Origin: Glutinoglossum americanum
Lineage: Eukaryota > Ascomycota > Geoglossomycetes > Geoglossales > Geoglossaceae
DNA: 64,000 bases
Reading direction: 5' to 3'
NCBI GenBank assembly: GCA_020080175.1
Contig: JAGHQL010000006.1
Coordinates: 124,001 to 188,000, forward strand
Positions 54,580 to 64,000 of the stretch are shown one piece after another. The stretch's first letter is position 1; every line of letters begins with the position of its first letter. Under the pieces are notes generated by a model. That model did no database searches. It saw only the letters and a program-made list of their open reading frames with translations, and had not been told where the DNA came from. A program made the position numbers and the translations under genes.

Positions 54580-54951
54580 ATGTCTAGCAACTCAGTCCAT
54601 CAATTTCACGCCGATAAACGTCTCAGCGAGCGCCATGAAGCGCAAGCCGCCTCCGGCCCAAAGGTAGTCCACTTACCCCACCATCCTCCTGACACATTAG
54701 CCTTGATGCTAACACATCGGACCACACAGAACCACACAGCCCTCCAACAAAAAACAGCGCATACCGCCATCGCTACTTCCAACACGAGTGTCGAGGTCTC
54801 CACCGCGACACCTCGTCGTGGCGCCTCGACCTTCTCCGCCACAGAAGGTCTGACCCCGATGGAACGTTGGATGAAAGAAGGTCCTCGCGATGAACATTGG
54901 AATGACGTTGCCGTCAAAGCTTTTTGGGATTCGTCGGAGAAGGGGAAATGA
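54580..54951 (+). CDS. Small conserved-looking intracellular protein
   Basis: Exons 54,580-54,663 and 54,730-54,951 around a 66-nt intron (GTAGTC..CACAG, with a perfect TGCTAAC-type branch site) give 101 residues. The intron length is a multiple of three and has no stop, so retention would also be open. The protein is polar, with no signal peptide or membrane helix. Its C-terminus (EGLTPMERWMKEGPRDEHW, then NDVAVKAFWDSSEKGK) looks constrained. The leader is CT- and CA-rich, typical of an expressed fungal gene. Function unknown. Confidence 0.6.
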   Translation: MSSNSVHQFHADKRLSERHEAQAASGPKVVHLPHHPPDTLALMLTHRTTQNHTALQQKTAHTAIATSNTSVEVSTATPRRGASTFSATEGLTPMERWMKEGPRDEHWNDVAVKAFWDSSEKGK

Positions 54952-55688
54952 GGCAGTGATAATAATTTGGGTGGGGCGTTCTGCGATAAGAATTGAAGGC
55001 GAATGAATATTGGTGCTCGGCTCTTGTGTTTGGGCTTAGGGTAAGATCTGGAAATAGGGAAGATATCCGTGTTTTGTTTTTTGGGTTAGGTAGCGGCGGC
55101 AGTTGCCGTTGTTGTATGTCGTCCGATTCGCGGAAGTATCTAGGATACCCCAATCAAAACCAATCGACATTACAACTCACGCCCTGGGCACCGGATATTC
55201 GGGAACGCTTGGGTTCCGAGCATTGTAGGAACATTCGTAAAAAAAAAGTTGAACGGCAACGAGACTGGAGAAATAGAGACTACTCAAAGCCGACGCAAAA
55301 TTATTACATTATATTAGGTCATACCTCGAGCGACAAAACGAGCATCGAGAGGGCCAAAAAAGCTGGCGCGAGTAAGAGATTACGTAGTGTGGATGCGGAA
55401 AAGAGAGAATTTGAGAGTCAAGAGGACCACTTCGCGGGTTTGCGCCAGCTGCCGGCCCGTTTAGCTTGGTGGGTAACGCCAGACAAAAAGCCCGCCAAAA
55501 CCCCGTTTATTTTGTGAAGACTCGATCGAACCGGAGAGTGCGGGAAATTGTAGCGACTCGTTACAAACAGGAACAAGTGAACGGAATTAGTCGCATTAAG
55601 AGTTCGTGTGATATATGATAGGCTGATAACCGAAGCGGAGGCGCCTACCCTTCCACCGTGAGCCCCAGCAGAGGCCGCCCTGCAGATT
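54952..55688. other. Convergent intergenic region
   Basis: A long frame (54,993-55,517) is present on the plus strand but has no motif and poor codon bias. No gene called. Confidence 0.45.
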
Positions 55689-57266
55689 CTAGAAGTGATA
55701 TTCAAGGACCTGAAGCGGCTCCTTAAAATATCTCCCCCGTCTTGAAGCCTCCGGGTCCGCCGGGTCAAACAGCGTGATCTCCTGAGCGAGTTCCCTAAAC
55801 TCCTCGGGATCCCGCTCCTGCCCGATCCGGACGACGGCCTTCCCGAGGACTCCCGCCTCCCGACACAAGGCTCTGAACTGGTCCTGAGCGCCCGAGGGCC
55901 AAAGGCGGCCCTGGCGGTGCTTCAAACAAACGGACCGGGTCGCCGGGCGATTCTCCCGATTGCCGAAGTAGCCTCGCAGCTGGTCGAGGACGGGGTCCGC
56001 GTTGCATGTTTCACGGAACGATGACCCCGCGTTGGAGCCGGGGACAAAAGGACCCCAGGGCGTCCACCGGTAATCGTTGTTATCGATCAAGTCGTCCCGG
56101 AGGCAGAGCTCGCGGATGCCCGTCGGGAGAACCTCGCGCAGCGTTCTTCCCTTACTGGGATCCCAGCCCAAGAGGATGGGGAGCGGAATTTCCAGCTTCT
56201 CGAGACTAGCGAGGCCGCGCAGAGAACCCATGTCTCCGCGCCTTCTCCACGTCCCCAAGATCCACTCGGGGTTGTAGTCGTCGGGCGGGTAGGGTTCGAC
56301 ATTGATGTAATCGACGGATACAGTCAACTCCTTCAAGGACGAGGAGACGAACGCCAGCGCGTCGCTTAGATTCTTCCACCCATGATGGTGCGGCTCTCTC
56401 CACTCCTCAAAATCGAACACGTAATCGTATTGCAAAATCTCCAACCGCGGAGTCGCCTTCAGCATCTTTTGAACCGTCATCACGCTCAGCTTGCTATGCC
56501 GAAGACGAAGAACCGTGAGATTTGGGAGACTCGAGTTGCTGGGGAACTGCGCGAGGCCACGCGAGTCCGGCATGACCATATCGATAGTCCTCAGAGACGG
56601 GATACTGAAGAGCGAGGTCATCTGATCGAAGTTGGGCTGCGGAGTATGGCTCGCCGCTTTCCGCAAGCAAGCATAATCCGAGTTGACCGAATACCTCACC
56701 TCCCTCAGCTTCAGGAACCTGGAAAAATTCCCCGCCGTCTCCGGCGCGGAGATCGCGTGCTTCAGCATCCGACCCACGAAATCGAACAGACGCACGAATC
56801 CGTACCCTAGCTCCAGGGCCTCCAGGTTGTGCAGCCTCGACAGCAAAACCGCAATCAAAACGTCCAGATCCCCCTCCGCGACCGCCTTCCCGGCCTGATT
56901 CTGGAACGCCCACCCGGCCTCCCGTATCGCGGCCAGCACCCTCTTCCGGTCCCTCGGCGACAGCTGGACCTCGTGCAGCGTGCCTCCGGGGGCCCACTCG
57001 TCGTCGTCGCCCACGACGCAGCTGAAGTGCACGTGTTTGACGAGGGCGGCGAGGTCGGGGCGCTCGTAGATGGTGCGGAAGAGGAAGCGGAACGGGGGCC
57101 GGCGCGTGGATTTGTGTCCGTGCCAGGCGAGGTCGATGGTGGAGTAGAGGAAGGGCTCGGTGATGGTGCGGAGGGATTTGCAGGTTTGGGAGAATGAGGA
57201 GAGGGCGGGGAGGTGGGGGAGGATTTGGAGGGTTAGGTCGAGGGGGAGGTCGAGGAAGTTGGGCAT
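55689..57266 (-). CDS. F-box protein with LRR-like body
   Basis: 525 residues, intron-free, from MPNFLDLPLDLTLQILPHLP, which begins an F-box (LPLDLTLQILPHL..LSSFSQTCKSLRTITEPFLYSTI). F-box proteins recruit substrates to SCF (Skp1-Cul1) ubiquitin ligases. The body contains Leu-rich stretches of the degenerate LRR type (NLEALELGYGF, SIPSLRTIDMVMP, SLPNLTVLRLRHSKLS and SSLKELTVSVDYINVEP), common in fungal F-box proteins. An in-frame extension upstream lacks an F-box-typical start, and the chosen ATG is directly before the motif. The gene is GC-rich and complete. Its target is unknown. Confidence 0.8.
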   Translation of the reverse strand: MPNFLDLPLDLTLQILPHLPALSSFSQTCKSLRTITEPFLYSTIDLAWHGHKSTRRPPFRFLFRTIYERPDLAALVKHVHFSCVVGDDDEWAPGGTLHEVQLSPRDRKRVLAAIREAGWAFQNQAGKAVAEGDLDVLIAVLLSRLHNLEALELGYGFVRLFDFVGRMLKHAISAPETAGNFSRFLKLREVRYSVNSDYACLRKAASHTPQPNFDQMTSLFSIPSLRTIDMVMPDSRGLAQFPSNSSLPNLTVLRLRHSKLSVMTVQKMLKATPRLEILQYDYVFDFEEWREPHHHGWKNLSDALAFVSSSLKELTVSVDYINVEPYPPDDYNPEWILGTWRRRGDMGSLRGLASLEKLEIPLPILLGWDPSKGRTLREVLPTGIRELCLRDDLIDNNDYRWTPWGPFVPGSNAGSSFRETCNADPVLDQLRGYFGNRENRPATRSVCLKHRQGRLWPSGAQDQFRALCREAGVLGKAVVRIGQERDPEEFRELAQEITLFDPADPEASRRGRYFKEPLQVLEYHF

Positions 57267-59623
57267 CGTGAGCTGCGGTGAATTGATGGTAGGTGGTGGG
57301 TTATCTGCGACTTTTTTTGTATTGAGAGGCTGGGGCGGCGGTTTTGCGGGGATGGGTGGCGATGAGGATGCGAGATGGAGGAGATGCAACGTGGTGTGTG
57401 CGCGTCCCCGCCTTTTGTGTAACGTCGTCTGACCAAGCAATGGCGCAATAAATAGCCCCCACACCCAAACCCCACCCGTCACACCCCACAGCCACTATTC
57501 CGAAAGGACACGAATTATCATCTGCTGCTCTTGCGATTTTGGCTTGTCGCCTTATTAGATACTGTGAATCTCCATGCGGGATTTGGTATTCTTGAGAAGC
57601 CTGTGCTGGTAGGGAAGTGAGTCACGTGCAGATGTTGCCTCTGGCGAATTCTAAAGTACCGGTTTCTAATAGCTATTACACTACCAAACCCCATTAGGCT
57701 TTCCTGTCCCACTCTATAAACTTTTCTTGCTGCCCGGCTAGTAAAGCGCTAACGCTAATTTAGAGGGCTTCTGGATCTCACACCTCTATCCATACCTACA
57801 TAGCAACGAGACGGTCGAGTCTGTGCATCATTAAGCTACACCCTTGAGGCGGCAACCCCGGTGCACCAAGTTTCTGTGGTGTTTGCTTGTTCGAGATAAA
57901 ATAGAGCTTGGCCGAGATCACAACTCTCGCGGTACGCGCCCCGCGCCGTTGCTCTGTGGCATCTCCGACCAGAAATGAACGTGTTTCCGCAGCATGAATG
58001 AAGGAACTGACCAGTATGAAATTCGATACAAGGTGGGTGGTAAAATGCCCTGGAGTTTCTTCATTGCCGACCTATGTAGTGTCTTTGCGGCGAAAACACA
58101 AGACCTAGAAAATAAAACACGCCGGCCTGAGGGAGGGTTTGGCACCACCGATCGAGTAGGAGCAGATCCGTCGTGTCAGTGAGAGAGATATTTTTAAGAG
58201 TAATCTGCCCTGAGAAATGCTGGAAAAATCCAAGTAGGGAGTTATCAAACTACGCTTGAAGCTTGGTCACAACTGCCGACTAGAATTTCCGAATTCGTTT
58301 TCCACGAATACCTCTTGAAGCTGCGGCATCTGCCTGGATAGCAGCAAAGTTTAGTAGATCAACTGCGGGCACCACCCCCCTCGGGATCAGCTTTTACAAA
58401 TTCAGCCGATCTCTGGCGTCCTCGGCGAATAGGCTCCAGCCCTCCGGAGCTTCCAAGGAAATAGTGTAGGAATAATGGCTGTCTAGACTTCTTGGCGGGT
58501 TACGAGATATGGGATAATAATTACTTCCCGCGCACCAGCTCCATAAAGAAACTCGGATGTGCTAATTAAGGCAGCTTCCAAAAGCCCTGAATGCCTTGTT
58601 GAGGTGAAATACTACGGTTCTGTCCGCGGTTCTGCGCACCATTTCCAACCTGCGAATCCCCAAACCGTTCAACCATTGCGCGACAGCGCTAGGTAGAGAT
58701 CTTGGTGTTCTCCCTTTAACCTCGACCTTGAGCGATACTGGGGCTTTTCACACATTCTAAATGCTGCACTCGGGCTTCTTAGAGAGCGCTACGTGGTTGG
58801 TATTTTACCTTCGTTGCTCTATCGATCTAGAGCACTGCTGCAAACAGACTCTGCATTTGGACTCTTCGGTAGAGGCTGCTTTAAGCAGATTTCCCAATTC
58901 CACCGGCTCGTTAACCCCCCTCCCCTTTCCCAACTTATGCATGAGAACCGCAGCCGACTTTTTACCCCTGCCGAGCTTTCCATTACCCAGATCGAGGTAA
59001 CGCCACAATATTGGCTCGTCCGCCTAGACGCCGAGATGGCGCGATGGCGTGATGGCGTAGTTTTGGGAGGGGCTAAGCCTTTCCGCAAGCGAATCAAACA
59101 TCCCGAAATTCCACGCATAGTTTTAGTGTGGAGATTTAGTTTTTTGGAAGGGATGCGCGAGTCGTGAAGGTAGGAAGGATGAAGGTGCAAACTGCTAGAA
59201 CTTTCTCATCAATGGAGCGATTAAGGGCCGCCACCGATAAAGAAAATTTGGAGTTGCACTGAGGGAGGTGCTAGTGCTGAACTCGGAAAGTTCTCACCGC
59301 TTGCGTTTCAGATCGCTTTCGGTGGCGTTCACAATACAATGCATTATCCACATCTCACAGTCTAGATCGGGCTATAGTCATGCGTAATGCCCCATCCGTC
59401 TTCCCGGTACATCTCCCCGAACTATGAATAGCCAAGTTGCGCCCGCTGAAAATCCGCTCGACGCCACAAGGCTTGCCAAGTGGTCTCAGACCGCTATATC
59501 GGGATCCCTCTCCGGGGGTTCAGGAGAAATCGTTCAGCCATGCGAGGAGATGCACTAATACAAATATCCGCCCGCGAGGCGGCTTGAGGATGGCCAACGC
59601 ACTTACCTCAGAAACTATTCATC
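57267..59623. other. 2.4-kb gene-poor stretch
   Basis: Includes the F-box promoter (to about 57,500). No other gene recognised. A short GATGGCGYGATGGC-type repeat lies near 59,034-59,058. Confidence 0.45.
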
Positions 59624-61480
59624 ATGGTGCCTACCCTAGGACTTCTACTACCCCTGATTGGTGTGTTGTTGGTGGTTGAAGGTACGGCGGCGAAAAACAA
59701 TACGAACTCTACTTCAACCGATCTCTGGCAAACGGGAAAAAACGCGACGACGAATGTTTTCCATACCGACGAGTTCTTCAATGTCCGTGATTGCCCCTAG
59801 GCTCAGCTTTGCCTCACCGCTAACTGCAGAATTAACCCAGGTGTTGACCGAACCCTGTAAACGCTTCTCCGACCACCTCGAAGCCTGTCCCGCCGACTCG
59901 CTCAAAGCGTCCATAGACCGCTTCACAACCGCACAGCTCTTCGCAGAATGCCTTGCACGCCAGTAGCCAACCCCTAACAGCCTCCCCATTGCGCATTGAT
60001 GGAATGCTTACCACGTATCAGATATGGAGACTACTTCGTCTGCTCGCGGCCCTTCGAAAAGCTCAAGTTCTTGCCCGTGGAGGCGTTTCCAGCGATGTAC
60101 AATACAAAGAATTACAGCGATTTGTGGAAGAATTCGAGCCTGTCGAGCTTCCCTACGAAGGAGTCGTGTAGTAGGCCGGGTGTTGTTCCTGTGAGTTTGA
60201 GCTCCCTACGCCCACATCCGCAAGGCCACTGCTAACAAACGTGGGATTTCCAGATCATGAAGAAAGCCTGCGCGTTCGACTACGAAGTGTTGAACGGGAA
60301 CGACTGCTGTTCTTCCCCCGAGGGCAAAGAGCCATGCGGCAAAGAATCGTTCAACCTGCTGGCTTGTAGCATCCAAACGTAACCAACCCCCCCCAACCCC
60401 AACCCAGAGCAGGGCGCTAACACCCCTCCCCTCTCGCCCAGCCTCCACACCTACGTCGGCTGCACAGCCCGCGAAAACGACACCGTCGTCGAAAAGTGCG
60501 TCGTCGCCACAGCCCCGAGGATCAACTTCGTGCCCATCGGCTTCCAGGTCAACAGCAACGGCAACGCCTGCCCGCAGCCCTCCGAGACCATCGCCGCCCT
60601 GGTGCGCTGGTCCATCATCGAATGGCTCATCTTCCTCCTCGGCAACACGCCGCTCATGAAGCGCCTCTGGCAGCGCGCCCGCGGAAAAAGCGCGGAGGAG
60701 CTCCGCTCCAAGCAGTTCCGCGTCAACATTCTCGGGTTCTGGACCTCGCTGGGGCTGGATGTTGGGGAGATTGTCATCGTGGGCACGCTGCTCAGCAAGG
60801 TTGGGTATCAGGTGGATATCTTCAAGGAGTTCGTTATCTGGTCCGTGCGTCCGCGTTCTGCGTTTTTGAACGGGGTGCTGGGGGCCATCGATGGGGGTTG
60901 GTCGAACGAGGCCGTTACGGATATGGTGGCGAATATTTTGCTTTCTATCTTTGGTGGGTACCTGGCTTTTTTTGGGGCGCTTTGCGCTAATCATACCACG
61001 AATCCTATGCGTCCTTTGGTCTGGAAGACCTATATGGCTGGGGGTTTCATGGCCTCTATCTCTACTGATGTGGTCTGGCTCTCGTTCTCTTTTATGTGCA
61101 TTCTTGCTACTTTCTGTTGCTGGAAGGCTCTGGCCCCGCCGTTCAGGCTGATATTCAAGGTTCTGTGGTTTGCCGTGAGCTCTCCATTTATTCAAGCCAA
61201 GGTGTTCTTGAAAAATGGATATCTCCGCATGAGGGGCCGGAAAGACCAGCGGGAGAAATACCTAGCACTGAGCTTGGACAATTCATCCTTGATGGTGTGG
61301 TATTATTCTGCCCTGGCTCTTTGTTTTGTGCTTTTCGTAGGCAATTGGATGTTCTGGACTGGATTTCTACAGTTGTCTGGGGAGTTGTATTGTCCGGGGG
61401 AATTGTCAAAGTTTGATTTGGTTGTTATTGGTCTAATATTTGCACGGACGCTAATCCGTCAAACTTTGCTACATGTTTAG
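59624..61480 (+). CDS. Multi-pass membrane protein with Cys-rich lumenal domain, one C-run frameshift
   Basis: Exons 59,624-59,962, 60,022-60,190, 60,254-60,378 and 60,442-61,480, with introns of 59-63 nt, give about 556 residues. Signal peptide MVPTLGLLLPLIGVLLVVEG; an N-glycosylation-rich, Cys-containing lumenal region of about 270 residues (NNTNST, CPADSLKASIDRF, FNLLACSIQTLHTYVGC); then six or seven helices starting WSIIEWLIFLLGNTPLM and ending near FDLVVIGLIFARTLI. It resembles a fungal family of integral membrane proteins without known function. One extra C in the CCCC run at 59,794-59,797 shifts the frame between DCP and RLSFASPLTAEL. In the second exon I chose the frame with C/G-ending codons that splices in phase on both sides. 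Probably a good gene with a sequence error. Confidence 0.7.
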
Positions 61481-63625
61481 AGGTGGGGTTAGGGGCCTCA
61501 CAGGGCAAAAATGGGGACAGCGTAGGTTTTATCTCTAGGGAAGGCATCCTGAATGTCTGTTATCATTTCCTAATATATATGATGTCATTACCTAAGCCAA
61601 TTCACGTATTTTATTCATCATTAAAATGTTATGCACCTAAGGGAACCCAGCCCTTACTAATGCTAGGCATAATCCCTGCGGCTATAGTTGTGGCTCATAT
61701 GCTGACCGCACTCAACTCGATAAGGTCGGCCTGAGGACACAAGGGGTGGAGTAAGAATACCGACGGTCGCCTTGGAGATATGTAGTCGATAGGCCAACCC
61801 GTACGTATGGCTTCGGATAAAACGATAGAGAGAATAAATTCACACCCACTAGCTCCCTGGATAAGTCTTCCCAGTGCTCTTAGTTAGAAACTAAGGATCC
61901 CATGAGAGATAATTGGCTTCAGGAATACTTCTCGGAGATGCCGGTTAAGCATCCAAACGTAGAGTCGAAATTCAGTATCAGGGCACGGAGCGCAACCAAC
62001 CATTCGAACACCCGATTACTACCACGTGCTTAACGGCGGCACACGTGAGAAGTGCAACACTAGCGAGTTTGTCCACGGGAGGGACCCCGGTAATCCAACT
62101 ATGTCGGAATTCTTCGTTTAGCGAATTACAGAGGAGGCGCAAGTATGCTGCTCGGCAGCATGCATGCATCTTCCCGCCGGAGTAGTCCTCGTATTGCACA
62201 GGGGCTCTCCAGCCGCAGAGTCGTCGTTCGCTGAGCTTGTCTTATATAGAATGCATTTCTATGTATTCCGCTTATTCAATCGGGCCAATTCTACATGCCC
62301 GCAGTCAGGCCATAGTAGCACGCTAGCCTCATCGCGTCTGGAAACCAAGGCATGAGACATGTCGTCATCAGGGATATATTGAAAAGAGGGCCTGATAGTT
62401 TGAAATGGAGGTAGTCGGCTTGGTGGACTGCCTCTGTGCCTCGCTATATGAGAGGCTTGTGACTCGTAAAACCAAGCGATGGCAAGGGTATCCGCCGCTA
62501 CAGCGGCAGCGTAGAGTACTCGGGAGAGCTTCTCAGCGTAACAGAGACACGTTGAGTCGAAAAGAAAAAGAATGCCGCTATGGTGGCACCCGAGACAGGG
62601 CAGGGCTATCAGCTAGGCTTTGGGAGCTAGGCAGACATGCGGTCATTCCGAATCCCATTCATGTGCCTTTACCTAAGCTTACATCGGCATTCGTTTGTGG
62701 GACATTCGGGCGAGCTGATCTGCAAGGTGACATCCGGCTTCGCCGGTGGACCAGCTTTCTAAATTAGCCAGCCGAGCTGCATAGCCCCCGCAGCATTGCC
62801 CATTGGCTAGCTAGGCCGCAAGGATATTGGAGGTTTCATATATGCTGTTTTGAGTGCTGGGACATTTCCACTAGCTATCAGCTACTAGATAACGCGAGCT
62901 ATGGAGTATATGGAGTTCATTTACTCTTCTCGGCTCCAGGATGGCTCCTCGTTTTACTTGTTTAGAAGCGCTAGATTTTTTCGGCTGAATAGTTTTGACC
63001 GGTGCGGGAGTAATACCTTAGAACCGGCCTGCCGGATCGGATGCACAACCTTCTTGTGGCACACTGTACAGGATCGAGGATCTACCCCTAGTCATTTTTT
63101 TGGTTAAGGATCGCAGGATTTTGAAATGGTTCGTCACTTTCATCCAAACAGAAGGGTTTATTTTCGATATAGCACGGTGCTTGACCACCTGCTGCTCATC
63201 GGAGTTTGAGATTTTTATGTTTTCTTTTTCAGGATCGCCGTGGTTCGTTTCGCTGCTTACGCTGCTTATCTCACCCTGTGGGTTGCAGCGAATCATTCTT
63301 GTCAATTGGAACTGGGCATGCCGGTGCCGCTGCGGGTTCGCGTAGAATAGTCCAAACAGATAAAGCGGGCTTGGCCGCTTGGCATGCATAGCCAGCAAGA
63401 CTCGCATGGTGCTTGCACCAATACGAGCATCTCTTCGTCGGCATAAACTGTATTGGAGAAGCTTAATCACGCATGAGCGTAATTGTGGAGCTGAAAATGT
63501 ACTCAGCTGGAAGGCATAAGAACCGTTCCTCCCCCGCTCCATTTCCGAAGTTGGTCGAGAATATTCACCCCGAAATCTAACGGTGAGCTAACGAAACAAC
63601 AGCAAAACATTTACACTTCATCCAA
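61481..63625. other. 2.1-kb gene-poor stretch
   Basis: No supported gene. The longest frame (62,405-62,767) has no motif. The last 100 bp are the leader of the haem-peroxidase gene. Confidence 0.45.
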
Positions 63626-64000
63626 ATGGCTCCGCCATCTTTCGGCCAACGCATCCTTATTTGGATTTTTAAAGTCGTTAATAAAATAATCCCTTGGCAT
63701 CGCCTTCCAAGCTTGATCGGGGTCCTCAACCTCTCTGCCTACCGCGACGAGCTTCGCTCTGAGAACCTCTACGATACTTATCCCTCCGCCGACTTCCAAG
63801 GTACGGCCTCTTCGGCTCCCATGGATGACCCTCGCTTCCTCACTGCGCGAAACTCCGATGGAAAATTCAATTCGCTGGAGCAGCCGCTGATGGGATGCAC
63901 GGGTATGCGATTCGGGCGAAACGTGCCGCGGGAATTCACCGCGCATCCGACGCAAGAGGAACTCCTAACGCCGAACCCGCGAGTCGTTAGCGAGCGGTTA
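63626..64000 (+). CDS. Animal-type haem peroxidase, 5' part
   Basis: The frame is open from ATG at 63,626 to the window edge (125 codons). It starts MAPPSFGQRILIWIFKVV, then LPSLIGVLNLSAYRDELRSEN and DDPRFLTARNSDGKFNSLEQP. It continues LMGCTGMRFGRNVPREFTA, then ELLTPNPRVVSERL. This matches the N-terminal part of fungal members of the animal (myeloperoxidase-cyclooxygenase) haem peroxidase superfamily, where GTRFGRNVP and PNPRxVSxxLLxR precede the distal-His region. The haem-binding residues lie beyond the window, so activity cannot be judged. Some relatives are fatty-acid dioxygenases (Ppo) and others simple peroxidases; the present piece looks more like the latter. Confidence 0.75.
   Translation, partial: MAPPSFGQRILIWIFKVVNKIIPWHRLPSLIGVLNLSAYRDELRSENLYDTYPSADFQGTASSAPMDDPRFLTARNSDGKFNSLEQPLMGCTGMRFGRNVPREFTAHPTQEELLTPNPRVVSERL

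Noticed and set aside
59963-60170. Alternative frame reading GMLTTYQIW..FVEEFEPVELPYE in the membrane-protein gene
   Set aside because: It needs an extra frameshift and has poorer codon bias; the other frame splices in phase at both ends with canonical sites.

Overview
The window comes from a filamentous ascomycete (Pezizomycotina). The evidence is short GT..AG introns of about 43-87 nt that restore conserved proteins, and a typical set of fungal families: a NACHT-ankyrin NLR, kinesin-light-chain-type TPR arrays, a Clr5 domain, DUF6594, a GH55 glucanase, a CAP protein, an F-box protein and a full-size ABC-A transporter. I cannot name the species.

Layout. Positions 1-15,600 are gene-poor and partly decayed: a broken single-pass membrane protein, a broken HET-like gene, a CorA-like membrane protein with one homopolymer frameshift, a small secreted protein, and an intron-free secreted protein built from a repeat I associate with bacteria. 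From 15,657 to 31,858 lie a TPR protein, a six-exon ABC-A transporter, a NACHT-ankyrin receptor with a freshly duplicated repeat, a cysteine-rich repeat protein and a DUF6594 membrane protein. From 32,676 to 42,430 lie a six-exon GH55 glucanase, a CAP protein and then the most striking feature, a divergent intron-free pair of peptidoglycan-precursor genes, murA (minus) and murB (plus). From 45,073 to the end are a conserved hypothetical protein, a Clr5-TPR gene interrupted by an assembly gap, a small conserved protein, an F-box protein, a multi-pass membrane protein and the 5' end of an animal-type haem peroxidase.

How genes may work together. MurA and MurB catalyse the two committed steps from UDP-GlcNAc to UDP-MurNAc, which fungi are not known to need. 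Both proteins keep their catalytic residues. They share a 497-bp intergenic region with a tandem 18-bp direct repeat, and they sit between ordinary intron-bearing fungal genes. I infer horizontal gain from bacteria and joint regulation. No other mur gene is visible here, so the fate of UDP-MurNAc is open. The NACHT-ankyrin, Clr5-TPR, TPR and HET-like genes form a loose group of self/non-self-recognition-type genes, several with near-identical internal repeats.

Quality caveats. Three otherwise good genes (murA, the CorA-like gene and the 59.6-kb membrane protein) each carry one single-base frameshift inside a homopolymer, which looks more like sequence error than decay. A run of ten N marks a gap inside a tandem-repeat coding region. 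All family names come from motif recognition by eye; no database search was run.
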